This document shows, piece by piece, positions 17,457 through 25,450 of a DNA stretch of 64,000 nucleotides (positions are counted from its first letter, which is position 1; every line of letters starts with the position of its first letter). The stretch is from Thiotrichaceae bacterium (GTDB taxonomy: Bacteria > Pseudomonadota > Gammaproteobacteria > Beggiatoales > Beggiatoaceae): the NCBI GenBank assembly GCA_011391085.1, contig JAABRD010000003.1, positions 123,987 through 187,986 of the forward strand, written 5' to 3'. The position numbers and the translations under genes were made by a program. The notes beneath the pieces are model-generated. The model did not search any database. It was not told the origin of the DNA and saw only the letters and a list, made by a program, of their open reading frames with translations.

Positions 17457-18848
17457 ATGACAGATAATTTTCTCAAACACGTTTTTACCGCCGCCGGTGG
17501 CACAGTTCTGTCGCAAAGTTTATTGATATTGGCGGCACCCGTGTTAACACGATTATACAACCCAGATGAGTTTGGTCACTTGGCAGTCCTCATTTCGTTT
17601 ATTTCTATCTTGTTAGTCATTGTCTCACTACGTTATGAAATGGCCATTCCTTTAGCGAAAGACACTGAGGAGGCAACCCATTTATTGAGCCTTTCGTTGA
17701 GTTTAGTCGTGCTAATTTGTGGTGCCGTGGCAATGACTCTCTGGTTTTTGACACCTAAGATTGAAGAGTTAGTACACTTTCCCGATTTGTCAGAAACCCT
17801 GACTTGGTTCATGCTAGGTATTCTAGGTGCTGGCAGTTATCAAGCCCTAAAATATTTTGGTAATCGGCATCAACAGTTTCGTCTCCTGAGTATAATTCAA
17901 GTGGGACAATCTTTTATACAAACAGGGTTGCAAATCGTGTTAGGAATGGCACAAGTGGGAAGTGTAGGTTTGATAATTGGCTATGTCGTAGCCCAATGGG
18001 TAGGCATCGTGACGTTGGTGAAGCATCTCAAACCATTGCTAGTTCCCAGCCACCCGACACAGTGGGGTAGCGTCGCCCGCAGTTATCAACAGTTCCCTTT
18101 ATATACCCTGTGGTCGTCATTACTGACCGTGTTAGGTTGGCAACTGCCACCTCTGTTGTTTGCTTCTTACTTCTCAGTAGAAATAGCGGGTTGCTATGGT
18201 CTCACCATGAGAGTGTTAGGAATGCCCGCGGCCTTGATTGGTCAAGCAGTGGCACAAGTATTTTATCCGTGGGTGGCAAACACCGTGTCACCTGGCGAAG
18301 TGAGAACTTTGGTAGAACGAGTGACGAAGTTACTCTGGGTATTCGGGATGCCTGTATTTGCGTTAATATTTTTACAAGGAGGAGAGTTATTTAAACTGAT
18401 TTTTGGACCCGCGTGGGAAATGGCAGGCGTTTATGCACAATGGTTAGCCCCGTGGTTTCTGTTATCCTTTATCGGGGCACCATTAAGTACATTTGCGTTG
18501 GTCAAAACCAAACAACGGCAAGCCTTTTGGTTCACGGTCTATGAAATCTGCATACGTGTATGCGCCTTGAGCACTGGTGCATATTTTCACTCTGCGAATT
18601 TAGCCATTCAGTTATTTTCTGCCGCTGGGGTACTTATCAGCACAGTGTATATCTCCTGGATTTTGCACTTGGCCGGTTCTAGTATATGGGTGATGATGAA
18701 ACATTTGAAAGAGGTGATAATCGTCAATATCGGAATGGTGATAAGTTTGCTATTGATAGATAACTTCTTGTCACCGTGGTGGGGATTAGGAGTGACCGTG
18801 ATCGGGTTAATGGGGATGGGCTGGTGGGGCTGGTGGAAAAGTGTGTAA
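17457..18848 (+). CDS. Polysaccharide flippase (Wzx/MATE-like)
   Basis: Polytopic membrane protein of 463 residues with about 12 hydrophobic segments. The N-terminus AAGGTVLSQSLLILAAPVLTRLYNPDEFG...RYEMAIPLA is typical of the polysaccharide-biosynthesis/MOP flippases that move lipid-linked oligosaccharides across the inner membrane. No glycosyltransferase or polymerase gene is adjacent, so its substrate is unknown. It stands alone between phoR and cutA. Confidence 0.88.
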   Translation: MTDNFLKHVFTAAGGTVLSQSLLILAAPVLTRLYNPDEFGHLAVLISFISILLVIVSLRYEMAIPLAKDTEEATHLLSLSLSLVVLICGAVAMTLWFLTPKIEELVHFPDLSETLTWFMLGILGAGSYQALKYFGNRHQQFRLLSIIQVGQSFIQTGLQIVLGMAQVGSVGLIIGYVVAQWVGIVTLVKHLKPLLVPSHPTQWGSVARSYQQFPLYTLWSSLLTVLGWQLPPLLFASYFSVEIAGCYGLTMRVLGMPAALIGQAVAQVFYPWVANTVSPGEVRTLVERVTKLLWVFGMPVFALIFLQGGELFKLIFGPAWEMAGVYAQWLAPWFLLSFIGAPLSTFALVKTKQRQAFWFTVYEICIRVCALSTGAYFHSANLAIQLFSAAGVLISTVYISWILHLAGSSIWVMMKHLKEVIIVNIGMVISLLLIDNFLSPWWGLGVTVIGLMGMGWWGWWKSV

Positions 18849-18871
18849 CACTCGATGTTCAAGTTTTTTTT

Positions 18872-19024
18872 TAGCCGGACCGGGCGGGACTAGAGGCTTC
18901 AGCCGGGCGGGACTAGAGGCTTCAGCCGGGCGGGACTAGAGGCTTCAGCCGGGCGGGACTAGAGGCTTCAGCCGGGCGGGATGATAGAGATTTCCCGGCG
19001 GAAGCCTCTAGTCCCGCCTGGTCC
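18872..19024. repeat. F2 tandem array with inverted end
   Basis: Four perfect 23-bp units (cgggcgggactagaggcttc plus agc, 18881-18972) in direct tandem, followed by a partial unit and one inverted unit (18997-19019). Expansion of an F2 arm by slippage is the simplest reading. Confidence 0.85.
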
Positions 19025-19139
19025 GCCACTTGTTCATAATTTGAGTCAATAGCAAACCGAATCCGTTCTAAAAAAACTCAAAGGCTGGGATCCAAAACAC
19101 ATCATTCATTATTCATTGTCCCAAGAGGGTTTCATTCAA

Positions 19140-19478
19140 ATGGAAAAATATATGGAAAAACAGACAAATTATCAACTACTGATTAGCACTTGTCCCAATT
19201 TAGAGGTGGCCAATCAAATTGCCCGTGCTTTGGTGGAAAACCATCTAGTGGCATGTGTGAATATTGTGCCAACCATCCATTCCGTATTCGAATGGAAAAA
19301 TGAGGTGACTACCGAGACGGAAGTCTTGTTATTGATGAAAACCCGTGTGCAACATTATGCCGCGATTGAACAACTGGTGTTACAAAGGCATCCTTACCAA
19401 GTGCCTGAATTGATTGGTATTCCCATTGAGAAGGGATTGCCGAAATATTTGGCCTGGATTGATGAAGTGGTTGGGTAA
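19140..19478 (+). CDS. cutA: Divalent-cation tolerance protein CutA
   Basis: Small trimeric CutA1-family protein, 112 residues from this ATG (an upstream TTG at 19116 and an ATG at 19152 are alternatives). Conserved motifs are STCPNLEVANQIARALVENHLVACVN, the YEWK-like VFEWKNEV and HPYQVPELI. The family is linked to copper tolerance and signalling, with no firm biochemical role. A ribosome site (agaggg) lies 11 bases upstream. It is encoded just before dsbD, as in many proteobacteria. Confidence 0.92.
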   Translation: MEKYMEKQTNYQLLISTCPNLEVANQIARALVENHLVACVNIVPTIHSVFEWKNEVTTETEVLLLMKTRVQHYAAIEQLVLQRHPYQVPELIGIPIEKGLPKYLAWIDEVVG

Positions 19479-19479
19479 T

Positions 19480-19603
19480 GGATAAGGGATAGTGGATAAT
19501 GGACAGTGGATAGTGGATAATGTATAATGAAATAAACCAGGCCGAACTAGAGGCTTTAGCCGGTGGTTGGGGCCTGTCACCGGCTAAAGCCTCTAGTCCG
19601 TCC
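19480..19603. repeat. Heptamer simple repeat plus F2 palindrome
   Basis: 19480-19528 holds runs of (g/a)gataatgga-type heptamers; 19541-19603 is an F2 palindrome with arms CTAGAGGCTTTAGCCGGTG / CACCGGCTAAAGCCTCTAG. Confidence 0.75.
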
Positions 19604-19611
19604 TAGTGTTT

Positions 19612-19702
19612 TCCATTCTTCATTTTCCATTTTCCATTAATTAGTATGAACCGACTCTTTCTCATTACCTTATTCATTTTCCATTTTCCATTTTCCATTC
19701 TC
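19612..19702. repeat. TTCCATT simple repeat spanning the dsbD start
   Basis: Units of attttcc run from upstream of dsbD through its first codons and encode part of the signal peptide (IFHFPFSILH). The same unit is found in gaps such as 14022-14046. Confidence 0.65.
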
Positions 19703-22003
19703 CATGGTTTCGCCCAAGACACTCTGCCAACGCCCTTGTCTTCCAGTGGTCCTCCGTCAGAGTCCGTCTTGAGTCCCGCGTTGACCACCCAAGATTCGTC
19801 GTTAAGTCAAGAAATTGCCCAGGAGATTTTAGACCCCGATGCCGCTTTTATCTTCTCCACCTCCTTAGAGACTCCTACCTTGTTAGTGGCCCATTGGGAG
19901 ATTGCCACAGGGTATTATTTGTATAAAGACAAATTTTCGTTCACTCTCCAAGACGGTGGCTTGCTGGATAAACCGCAATTCCCAGTTGGGGTTATCAAGG
20001 AGGATATCAAATATGGCCGCGTGGAAGTGTATGAACGGGAGGTTACGGTGAAATTGCCTCTGACAGAAACACAGGGAGGTAAGCAAGTGACTCTCGTCGC
20101 CAATTATCAAGGGTGTGCGGAAGACAAATTCTGTTATCCACCCATGACTAAAACCACTCAAGTGGCGTTGTCTGGTGACGTTGCAACCACCGCCGCCTCC
20201 CCCTCTCCTCTCGTGACTAATTCTGAATCAGTGGCACCCCCACTGGTGGAAGTAAAAAAGGGTGAAAATGCGTCTTCTTCAATGACCAATTGGCCAAGTG
20301 GAGATGACGTTGACAATTTTCTGAAGGATGAGGAGGCATTTGTGTTTTCGGTGGAATCACCAGCAGACCGGCAACGTCTCATCTTGCGTTGGAATCTTGC
20401 GGAAGGTTATTATTTGTACCGGGACAAGTTTAAATTTACCCTGGCCAGTGGTGGTCAGTTGGGTACGCCTCAGTTTCCCACGGGAACGTTTAGAAAAGAC
20501 CCGTTATTTGGCAATGTGGAAATTTATTTGCAATCTCCCCTATCCATTCCCGTTCCCCTAGACGCCCAAGGACGCGAGACGGTTACGTTAAACGTTGAAT
20601 ATCAAGGGTGTGCTTTGGCAGGGTTGTGTTATCCGCCGACACATAAGAGTGTCGACATCGTTGTAGGGAAAGGCGTTGTAGAATCTGAAGAGGATCGAAT
20701 TGCCAGATTGTTTGCCAATACCAGTGTATGGTACATGATAATGGTCTTCTTTGGGTTTGGACTCTTGCTATCCTTAACGCCTTGTGTGTATCCCATGATT
20801 CCCATTTTATCTAGCATCATTGTGGGACAAGGGTGGCATATTAGCACCTCGAAAGCGTTTTTCATGTCGCTGGTCTATGTGTTAGCCACTTCCCTCACGT
20901 ATGCAGTAGCAGGGGTGTTGACGGGATTATTGGGAAGCAATTTACAAGCGATTTTCCAAAATCCTTGGATATTGGGTAGCTTCGCTTTAATATTTGTTGC
21001 GTTAGCCTTTTCCATGTTCGGCTTTTATGAGTTACAATTACCCAGTGGCTTACAGACCAAGTTGTCTCAAATCAGCAGTCAACAACGCGGCGGCACCTTG
21101 ACTGGAGTGGCCATCATGGGCGTCTTATCCGCCCTGATTGTCGGCCCCTGTGTGGCTGCCCCGTTAGCCGGCGCCTTGATTTACATTGGGCAAACGGGCA
21201 ATGCGTTATTAGGAGGACTCGCTTTATTTGCAATGGGCATGGGCATGGGGGTCCCCTTGTTAATCATTGGCACTTCCGCAGGTCACTTCTTACCACGCAA
21301 AGGTCAATGGATGGAAGTGGTTCAAGCCGTCTTTGGGGTGTTATTATTAGCTGTTGCTATATGGATGATTGCCCGCTTCCTACCAAGTCAAGTGACGATG
21401 TTATTATGGGCCAGTTTGCTAATCATATCGGCAGTCTATATGGGCGCCCTGGATAACCTCAGTGCGGGTGTCTCAGGTTGGCGTAAATTATGGAAAGGGA
21501 TAGGTATTCTATTCATGGTCTATGGCATCTTGCTAATGGTAGGGGCGGCCCGCGGCAATTTCAATCTCCTCCAACCGTTGGAGACGCTGGGAATCAGTGG
21601 CACACCTACGGCCACTCCAACTCCCCTGACGGTGCCTTTTAAACCGATTAAAGGGGTGACAGAGTTAGAACGGGAGATAGCAACCGCCCAAGCCCAGGGC
21701 AAACCCGTGCTATTAGATTTTTATGCAGACTGGTGCATTTCTTGTAAAGAGATGGAACAGTTCACGCTGACCGAGACGGGGGTACAAAAATTGCTGGCTA
21801 ACTTTGTGTTGTTGCGGGCTGACGTGACTGCCAACGATGACCAAGATAAGGCGTTGTATAAACAATTTGGCATTTATGGTCCCCCTGCGATTCTCTTCTT
21901 TTCTAAGACTGGGCAAGAACAACGGGCTTATCGAGTGGTGGGATTTATGCCTGCGGATACATTTCGGAAACAGTTGGACTTAGTGTTGCGCGAAGGGGCG
22001 TGA
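19646..22003 (+). CDS. dsbD: Thiol:disulfide interchange protein DsbD with doubled N-terminal domain
   Basis: Passes electrons from cytoplasmic thioredoxin to periplasmic Dsb and c-type cytochrome thiol proteins. After the signal peptide come two successive nDsbD immunoglobulin-like domains, each with the redox pair: YQGCAEDKFCYPP (Cys about 157/163) and YQGCALAGLCYPP (about 321/327). The eight-helix membrane domain follows with LTPCVYPMIP and VGPCVAAPL, then a C-terminal thioredoxin domain with WCISCK (about 695). At 785 residues it is about 220 longer than the E. coli enzyme, all due to the second N domain. The cutA-dsbD-tlpA order supports the call. The signal peptide is encoded by an intergenic-type simple repeat. 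Confidence 0.95.
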   Translation: MNRLFLITLFIFHFPFSILHGFAQDTLPTPLSSSGPPSESVLSPALTTQDSSLSQEIAQEILDPDAAFIFSTSLETPTLLVAHWEIATGYYLYKDKFSFTLQDGGLLDKPQFPVGVIKEDIKYGRVEVYEREVTVKLPLTETQGGKQVTLVANYQGCAEDKFCYPPMTKTTQVALSGDVATTAASPSPLVTNSESVAPPLVEVKKGENASSSMTNWPSGDDVDNFLKDEEAFVFSVESPADRQRLILRWNLAEGYYLYRDKFKFTLASGGQLGTPQFPTGTFRKDPLFGNVEIYLQSPLSIPVPLDAQGRETVTLNVEYQGCALAGLCYPPTHKSVDIVVGKGVVESEEDRIARLFANTSVWYMIMVFFGFGLLLSLTPCVYPMIPILSSIIVGQGWHISTSKAFFMSLVYVLATSLTYAVAGVLTGLLGSNLQAIFQNPWILGSFALIFVALAFSMFGFYELQLPSGLQTKLSQISSQQRGGTLTGVAIMGVLSALIVGPCVAAPLAGALIYIGQTGNALLGGLALFAMGMGMGVPLLIIGTSAGHFLPRKGQWMEVVQAVFGVLLLAVAIWMIARFLPSQVTMLLWASLLIISAVYMGALDNLSAGVSGWRKLWKGIGILFMVYGILLMVGAARGNFNLLQPLETLGISGTPTATPTPLTVPFKPIKGVTELEREIATAQAQGKPVLLDFYADWCISCKEMEQFTLTETGVQKLLANFVLLRADVTANDDQDKALYKQFGIYGPPAILFFSKTGQEQRAYRVVGFMPADTFRKQLDLVLREGA

Positions 22004-22007
22004 GAAA

Positions 22008-22146
22008 AACGCTGGACTAGAGGCTTTAGCCGGGAAACGCTGGACTAGAGGCTTTAGCCGGGGGGGCACTGCGATTTCAATTTTGTTCTGCACCTACCGG
22101 CTAAAGCCTCTAGTCCAACGTTCCCCGGCTAAAGCCTCTAGTCCGG
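22008..22146. repeat. F2 repeat cluster
   Basis: Two forward arms (gctggactagaggctttagc) and two inverted arms (ccggctaaagcctctagtcc), a nested double palindrome between dsbD and the thioredoxin gene. Confidence 0.8.
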
Positions 22147-22193
22147 CGCATTCTAAATTCCGGCGTATTCTAAATTTTAGAGGAACCTTTATT

Positions 22194-22760
22194 ATGAAAC
22201 CTGAACGTTTATTTTTATTAATTATTTTAGTGGCTGGTATCGCCATGACGGTGGGATACTCATTGAATCGGTATCCCCAACAAACCCAAGATTCATTTTC
22301 CTTTTCTTGGTTCTCTTCTACTCAAGATTCATCCACTTCGTCTAAACAACGACGCCCGGATTTTCGTCTGACTGACTTACAAGGTCAATCTCATGCCAAT
22401 TCCGAATGGGATGGCAAAGTCGTCGTGGTCAATTTTTGGGCCTCCTGGTGTCCTCCTTGTATTAAAGAAATTCCCATGTTTGTGGACTTGCAGAAGCAAT
22501 ATGGAGAACGCGGTTTGCAGTTTGTAGGAATTGCCATTGACAGTGTGGAACCGGTGCAACGGTTTATCAAAGAATTGAGAATCAATTATCCCGTGTTTGT
22601 AGATGACCGGAAAGGCATTGAGATTGCCACTCAGTTTGGGAATCGTATGGGGGCCTTACCTTTTACGGTGATCATCAATCGTCAAGGGGAGATAGTGAAG
22701 CGGCAGATGGGGGAGATGGAGGAATCTGAAATAAGGTCGTTGGTGTTGTCGTTGCTGTGA
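22194..22760 (+). CDS. TlpA-like periplasmic thioredoxin
   Basis: Membrane-anchored thioredoxin-family reductase of 188 residues. The start at 22194 follows an agaggaac ribosome site; the open frame extends upstream only through F2 repeats. One N-terminal membrane anchor (LFLLIILVAGIAMTVGY), a Ser/Thr-rich linker and a thioredoxin fold with WCPPC (Cys about 86/89), GIAIDS and the cis-Pro motif GALPFT. A likely partner and client of the adjacent DsbD, reducing periplasmic disulfides or helping cytochrome c maturation. Confidence 0.92.
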   Translation: MKPERLFLLIILVAGIAMTVGYSLNRYPQQTQDSFSFSWFSSTQDSSTSSKQRRPDFRLTDLQGQSHANSEWDGKVVVVNFWASWCPPCIKEIPMFVDLQKQYGERGLQFVGIAIDSVEPVQRFIKELRINYPVFVDDRKGIEIATQFGNRMGALPFTVIINRQGEIVKRQMGEMEESEIRSLVLSLL

Positions 22761-22784
22761 AGTGTTTGGTTCGTATTCTCATTA

Positions 22785-22873
22785 AACCTGACAGGTCTCG
22801 CAGACCTGTCAGGTTTTCGCGGGGTCTAACAATCACTCCTCAAACTGGACAGGTGTTAAACCTGTCCAGTTTG
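22785..22873 (+). terminator. Two terminator-like hairpins
   Basis: 22785-22815 has perfect arms AACCTGACAGGTCT / AGACCTGTCAGGTT followed by TTTTC; 22841-22873 has arms CAAACTGGACAGGT / ACCTGTCCAGTTTG. Both lie between tlpA and higB and share the core CTGACAGGT/CTGGACAGGT. Confidence 0.6.
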
Positions 22874-22904
22874 ACCCTAACTTACCACTCTCCTAACCCA
22901 ACAC

Positions 22905-23186
22905 ATGATTAAAAGTTTTAAAAATAAATCTCTACAAACATGTTGGTATACTGGTAATTGTAAAAAACTCAGACCCGAGTTAAAAAAACGAGTCTTGATG
23001 AAACTAGAACAATTGGATGTTGTCACTACTTTAGATGACTTGAGAAATCCGCCTAGTAATCGTCTGCATGAGTTGAAAGGAGAATATGAAGGTTATCTGG
23101 CTATCTCCGTCAATGGGCCGTGGCGATTGATTTTCAGATTTAAACAAGGCGATATTTTTGATCTTCAACTGATTCAATATCATTAA
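22905..23186 (+). CDS. higB: HigB-type toxin (RelE/ParE superfamily)
   Basis: Small basic protein of 93 residues resembling HigB mRNA interferases that cut ribosome-bound mRNA. Visible motifs are KKLRPELKKRVLMKLEQLD, NRLHELKGEYEGYLAISVNGPWRLIFRF and the C-terminal QLIQYH. The toxin precedes the antitoxin by 11 bp, the usual hig order. Confidence 0.9.
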   Translation: MIKSFKNKSLQTCWYTGNCKKLRPELKKRVLMKLEQLDVVTTLDDLRNPPSNRLHELKGEYEGYLAISVNGPWRLIFRFKQGDIFDLQLIQYH

Positions 23187-23197
23187 CAGGTGACTGA

Positions 23198-23527
23198 ATG
23201 ACTATCACGCTTCGCAAACCTTTTACCCCTGGCGAAATTTTGCTAGAAGAATTTATGCAACCTCTTAATCTAAGTGCCTCTCAATTAGCCCGAATGATGA
23301 ACGTTTCCAATGACCGGGTCTATGACATTCTCAAACAGAAACGTGCGGTCACTCCCGATACGGCCATTCGTCTCAGCAAAGTCTTTGGCACCAGCGTGGA
23401 TTTTTGGCTTAAATTGCAACTCAAAACCGACCTGTGGAAAGTTTTACATGATCCTCATAAGAAGCATGACTATGAGATAATTCAGAGATGTTTGAAGCCA
23501 GTCCAGCGTGTTCTCGCGACTGGCTGA
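23198..23527 (+). CDS. higA: HigA-type antitoxin (XRE family)
   Basis: Antitoxin of 109 residues with an XRE helix-turn-helix (LSASQLARMMNVSNDRVYDILKQKRAVTPDTAIRLSKVFG) typical of HigA/VapI. The start HPGEIL-like motif appears as FTPGEILLEEFM. It is expected to bind the toxin and repress the operon promoter. Confidence 0.93.
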   Translation: MTITLRKPFTPGEILLEEFMQPLNLSASQLARMMNVSNDRVYDILKQKRAVTPDTAIRLSKVFGTSVDFWLKLQLKTDLWKVLHDPHKKHDYEIIQRCLKPVQRVLATG

Positions 23528-23560
23528 AACTTCCATGCCATTTAGGTTAAACGTGACAGG

Positions 23561-23582
23561 TAGGGTGCGTCCCACGCACCAC
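23561..23582. repeat. F1 half copy
   Basis: A single arm TAGGGTGCGTCCCACGCACC ending 7 bp from the stop codon of the FkbM-type gene. Confidence 0.75.
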
Positions 23583-23588
23583 TGAATC

Positions 23589-24305
23589 TTAGGACATTGG
23601 GCGAGTTGTCATCATTTTTGCCATTTCGTCGGTTGCAAATCCCTTAAAAGTTCTAAACTGCCCATTCTTTTTGACAAAGGCCAAGTCCACCTGCCATAGT
23701 GCTAGGTCGACGGGCCGATAAAGAGGATCCACAATGTCATAAACGACAAAGCCATAAACTCGCATAAAATCCATTACGTCATAGAGTTGCCCAAAGAGGG
23801 TGCTTTCGATGACAAGGTATTCGGTTTGATTAAGGGTCTGGGTGGCCCCTTTTAACACATCTATCTCTCGTCCATCGACATCGATTTTAATCAAATAATG
23901 ATGCCATGGCCCTTGGAGATGTCGTTCTCTACAGATATCGTCCAAAGTCAATCCAGGTACGGTCCTATGAGTGTGACTCCCGTTTGGATTGACTTTTTCA
24001 ACCACGGAAGCATACTGACAGTTGGGAGTGACGGACAGTGTGACCGAACCCGACACACCGGTGGCTGCGGCAATAATGACTTCCGCATCCGGCAATTGCC
24101 GGCAAATATTTAACAATTGAGGTTCATGTTCCTTCACGGGTTCAATTAGCAAATGTTTTGACTTTGGAAAACATTCGTAAAGTTCCAGCGTACCAATCTG
24201 GGCGCCAACGTCAATGACGACACTAGGATAAAATCCCAGTTTTCTGACGTTAAGTAAACTGGCGCGTTTGGAAATACGAGGAATTAGAATTTCTTGGGTT
24301 GACAT
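23589..24305 (-). CDS. FkbM-family methyltransferase
   Basis: SAM-dependent methyltransferase-like protein of 238 residues. Motif I is VVIDVGAQIGTLELY, the following acidic strand is LLIEPV, and LIKIDVDGREIDVLKGA is the FkbM signature. Family members methylate hydroxyls on sugars, lipids or natural products. No glycan cluster surrounds it, so its substrate cannot be named. Confidence 0.9.
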   Translation of the reverse strand: MSTQEILIPRISKRASLLNVRKLGFYPSVVIDVGAQIGTLELYECFPKSKHLLIEPVKEHEPQLLNICRQLPDAEVIIAAATGVSGSVTLSVTPNCQYASVVEKVNPNGSHTHRTVPGLTLDDICRERHLQGPWHHYLIKIDVDGREIDVLKGATQTLNQTEYLVIESTLFGQLYDVMDFMRVYGFVVYDIVDPLYRPVDLALWQVDLAFVKKNGQFRTFKGFATDEMAKMMTTRPMS

Positions 24306-24354
24306 GAGATACGGTTCTGTTCAAGTTAGGGGAGTGGTTGAAAACTAAATGATT

Positions 24355-24517
24355 GGTAGTGATGCAATGTGGGTGATATGTTTACCCTCACCCCCGGCCC
24401 CTCTTCCAGAGGGAGAGGGGAGAAAACCGTTGGTTCCGCCACACTCCCCTCTCCCTCTGGGAGAGGGGCCGGGGGTGAGGGCAACTCTATGAATATCACC
24501 CAGATTGCATCACTACC
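24355..24517. mobile_element. MITE type B, copy 1 (163 bp)
   Basis: Same ends as type A (GGTAGTGATGCAATGTGGGT ... CAGATTGCATCACTACC) but a GC-rich palindromic core built on CCCTCACCCCCGGCCCCTCT. Flanks ctaaatgatt / ctaaagatt are an imperfect target duplication. The stop codon of the next gene starts at the base after the element. Confidence 0.9.
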
Positions 24518-25006
24518 CTAAAGATTAACCATCACCGAATTAGACTCCAACCACCCTTTCATAAATTCCCAAGCCTCCGCCAAATTCTGTTTCGCCACCT
24601 CACTTAAAGAGTCTCCTAACTCAAATTGTTCCCCACGAATACTTAATAAAAAAGTTAGTGGAGGAGGTTGTTGATGGAGTTCTTGATAGACATATAGAAT
24701 AGCGGCAGGATGCAGGGCGTGGGTCGTATAACTACGGTCTGGATGCGGATGCAACGGCGTAAACGTGAACGGTGGCGAACAAGCTACACTGGCATCAATG
24801 AAGATAGCAACATCACGATTTTCTAAGTCAAGCGCATGTTCTACTTGGAGTTGAAAATCTTCCAACAGTTCTATATTTTCCCAAGTAGAATAGGTCTCCT
24901 CAATCAAGTGCAACAGGGCGGGGCCCAACGCATCATCACCCCGACTGGGATTGCCATACGCAAAGATAACGATTTGAGGTTTGAGATTATCTGTGGTCAA
25001 GGTCAT
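24518..25006 (-). CDS. [NiFe]-hydrogenase maturation protease (peptidase M52)
   Basis: Protein of 162 residues that clips the C-terminus of a hydrogenase large subunit after nickel insertion. GNPSRGDDALGP carries the first metal-ligand acid, EDFQLQVEHALDL and FIDAS the second region, and TTHALHP the His. The spelling resembles the HoxW group for bidirectional hydrogenases, but the subgroup is uncertain. No hydrogenase structural gene is in the window; hypE lies 28 kb away. DUF4160 lies 23 bp upstream on the same strand. Confidence 0.88.
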   Translation of the reverse strand: MTLTTDNLKPQIVIFAYGNPSRGDDALGPALLHLIEETYSTWENIELLEDFQLQVEHALDLENRDVAIFIDASVACSPPFTFTPLHPHPDRSYTTHALHPAAILYVYQELHQQPPPLTFLLSIRGEQFELGDSLSEVAKQNLAEAWEFMKGWLESNSVMVNL

Positions 25007-25029
25007 TATTCATTATTCATTATTCATTA

Positions 25030-25308
25030 TCACTCAAGAGGTTTAATCTTTTCTAAAGGTGCATTTTGAAGGGACAGTTCCCAATTTTTAAACAGATAGG
25101 CTTGATATTGGGAAGCCCATTCTATCACCAGTCCATGAACTCGTGGCGTTAATTTACCTCCTAAAATCGAAAGTGTTTGAATATCAATCACCGCTTTTTG
25201 TTTCTCATAGTGAACATAAAAATGAGGTGGCGGATTTGGGTCATTATAGTACATGGATATAATGATGCCAAAAAAGCGGCTGATGGTAACGGGCATTTTG
25301 TGTTCCAT
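25030..25308 (-). CDS. DUF4160-family protein
   Basis: Small protein of 92 residues matching DUF4160: ISRFFGIIISMYYNDPNPPPHFYVHYEKQKAVIDI. These proteins are usually paired with a DUF2442 partner in a putative toxin-antitoxin-like module; no partner is present. The ribosome site ggaag supports this ATG, with an alternative four codons in. Confidence 0.85.
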   Translation of the reverse strand: MEHKMPVTISRFFGIIISMYYNDPNPPPHFYVHYEKQKAVIDIQTLSILGGKLTPRVHGLVIEWASQYQAYLFKNWELSLQNAPLEKIKPLE

Positions 25309-25382
25309 GGTCGTCTTCCGTCACTCTAAAAAAATAAAATCGTGGGTGCTTGGGTGGTGTTGCAGAGGTAATGGTAAATGGG

Positions 25383-25450
25383 TAGGGTGCGTCCCACGCA
25401 CCACCCAGACACGATGCGGTTTTCAAACTGGTGCGTGGGACGCACCCTAC
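25383..25450. repeat. F1 palindrome (GTGCGTCCCACGCAC)
   Basis: Inverted arms TAGGGTGCGTCCCACGCACC and GGTGCGTGGGACGCACCCTA. The stop codon of the molybdenum hydroxylase gene (25447-25449) lies inside the right arm. Confidence 0.88.

Noticed and set aside
18881..18972. CRISPR-like array of short direct repeats
   Set aside because: The 23-bp units are head-to-tail with no spacers and belong to the F2 palindrome family; no cas genes are present.
22083..22193. 37-codon extension of the TlpA-like gene
   Set aside because: Encoded by F2 repeats; the ATG at 22194 has a good ribosome site and begins the membrane anchor.
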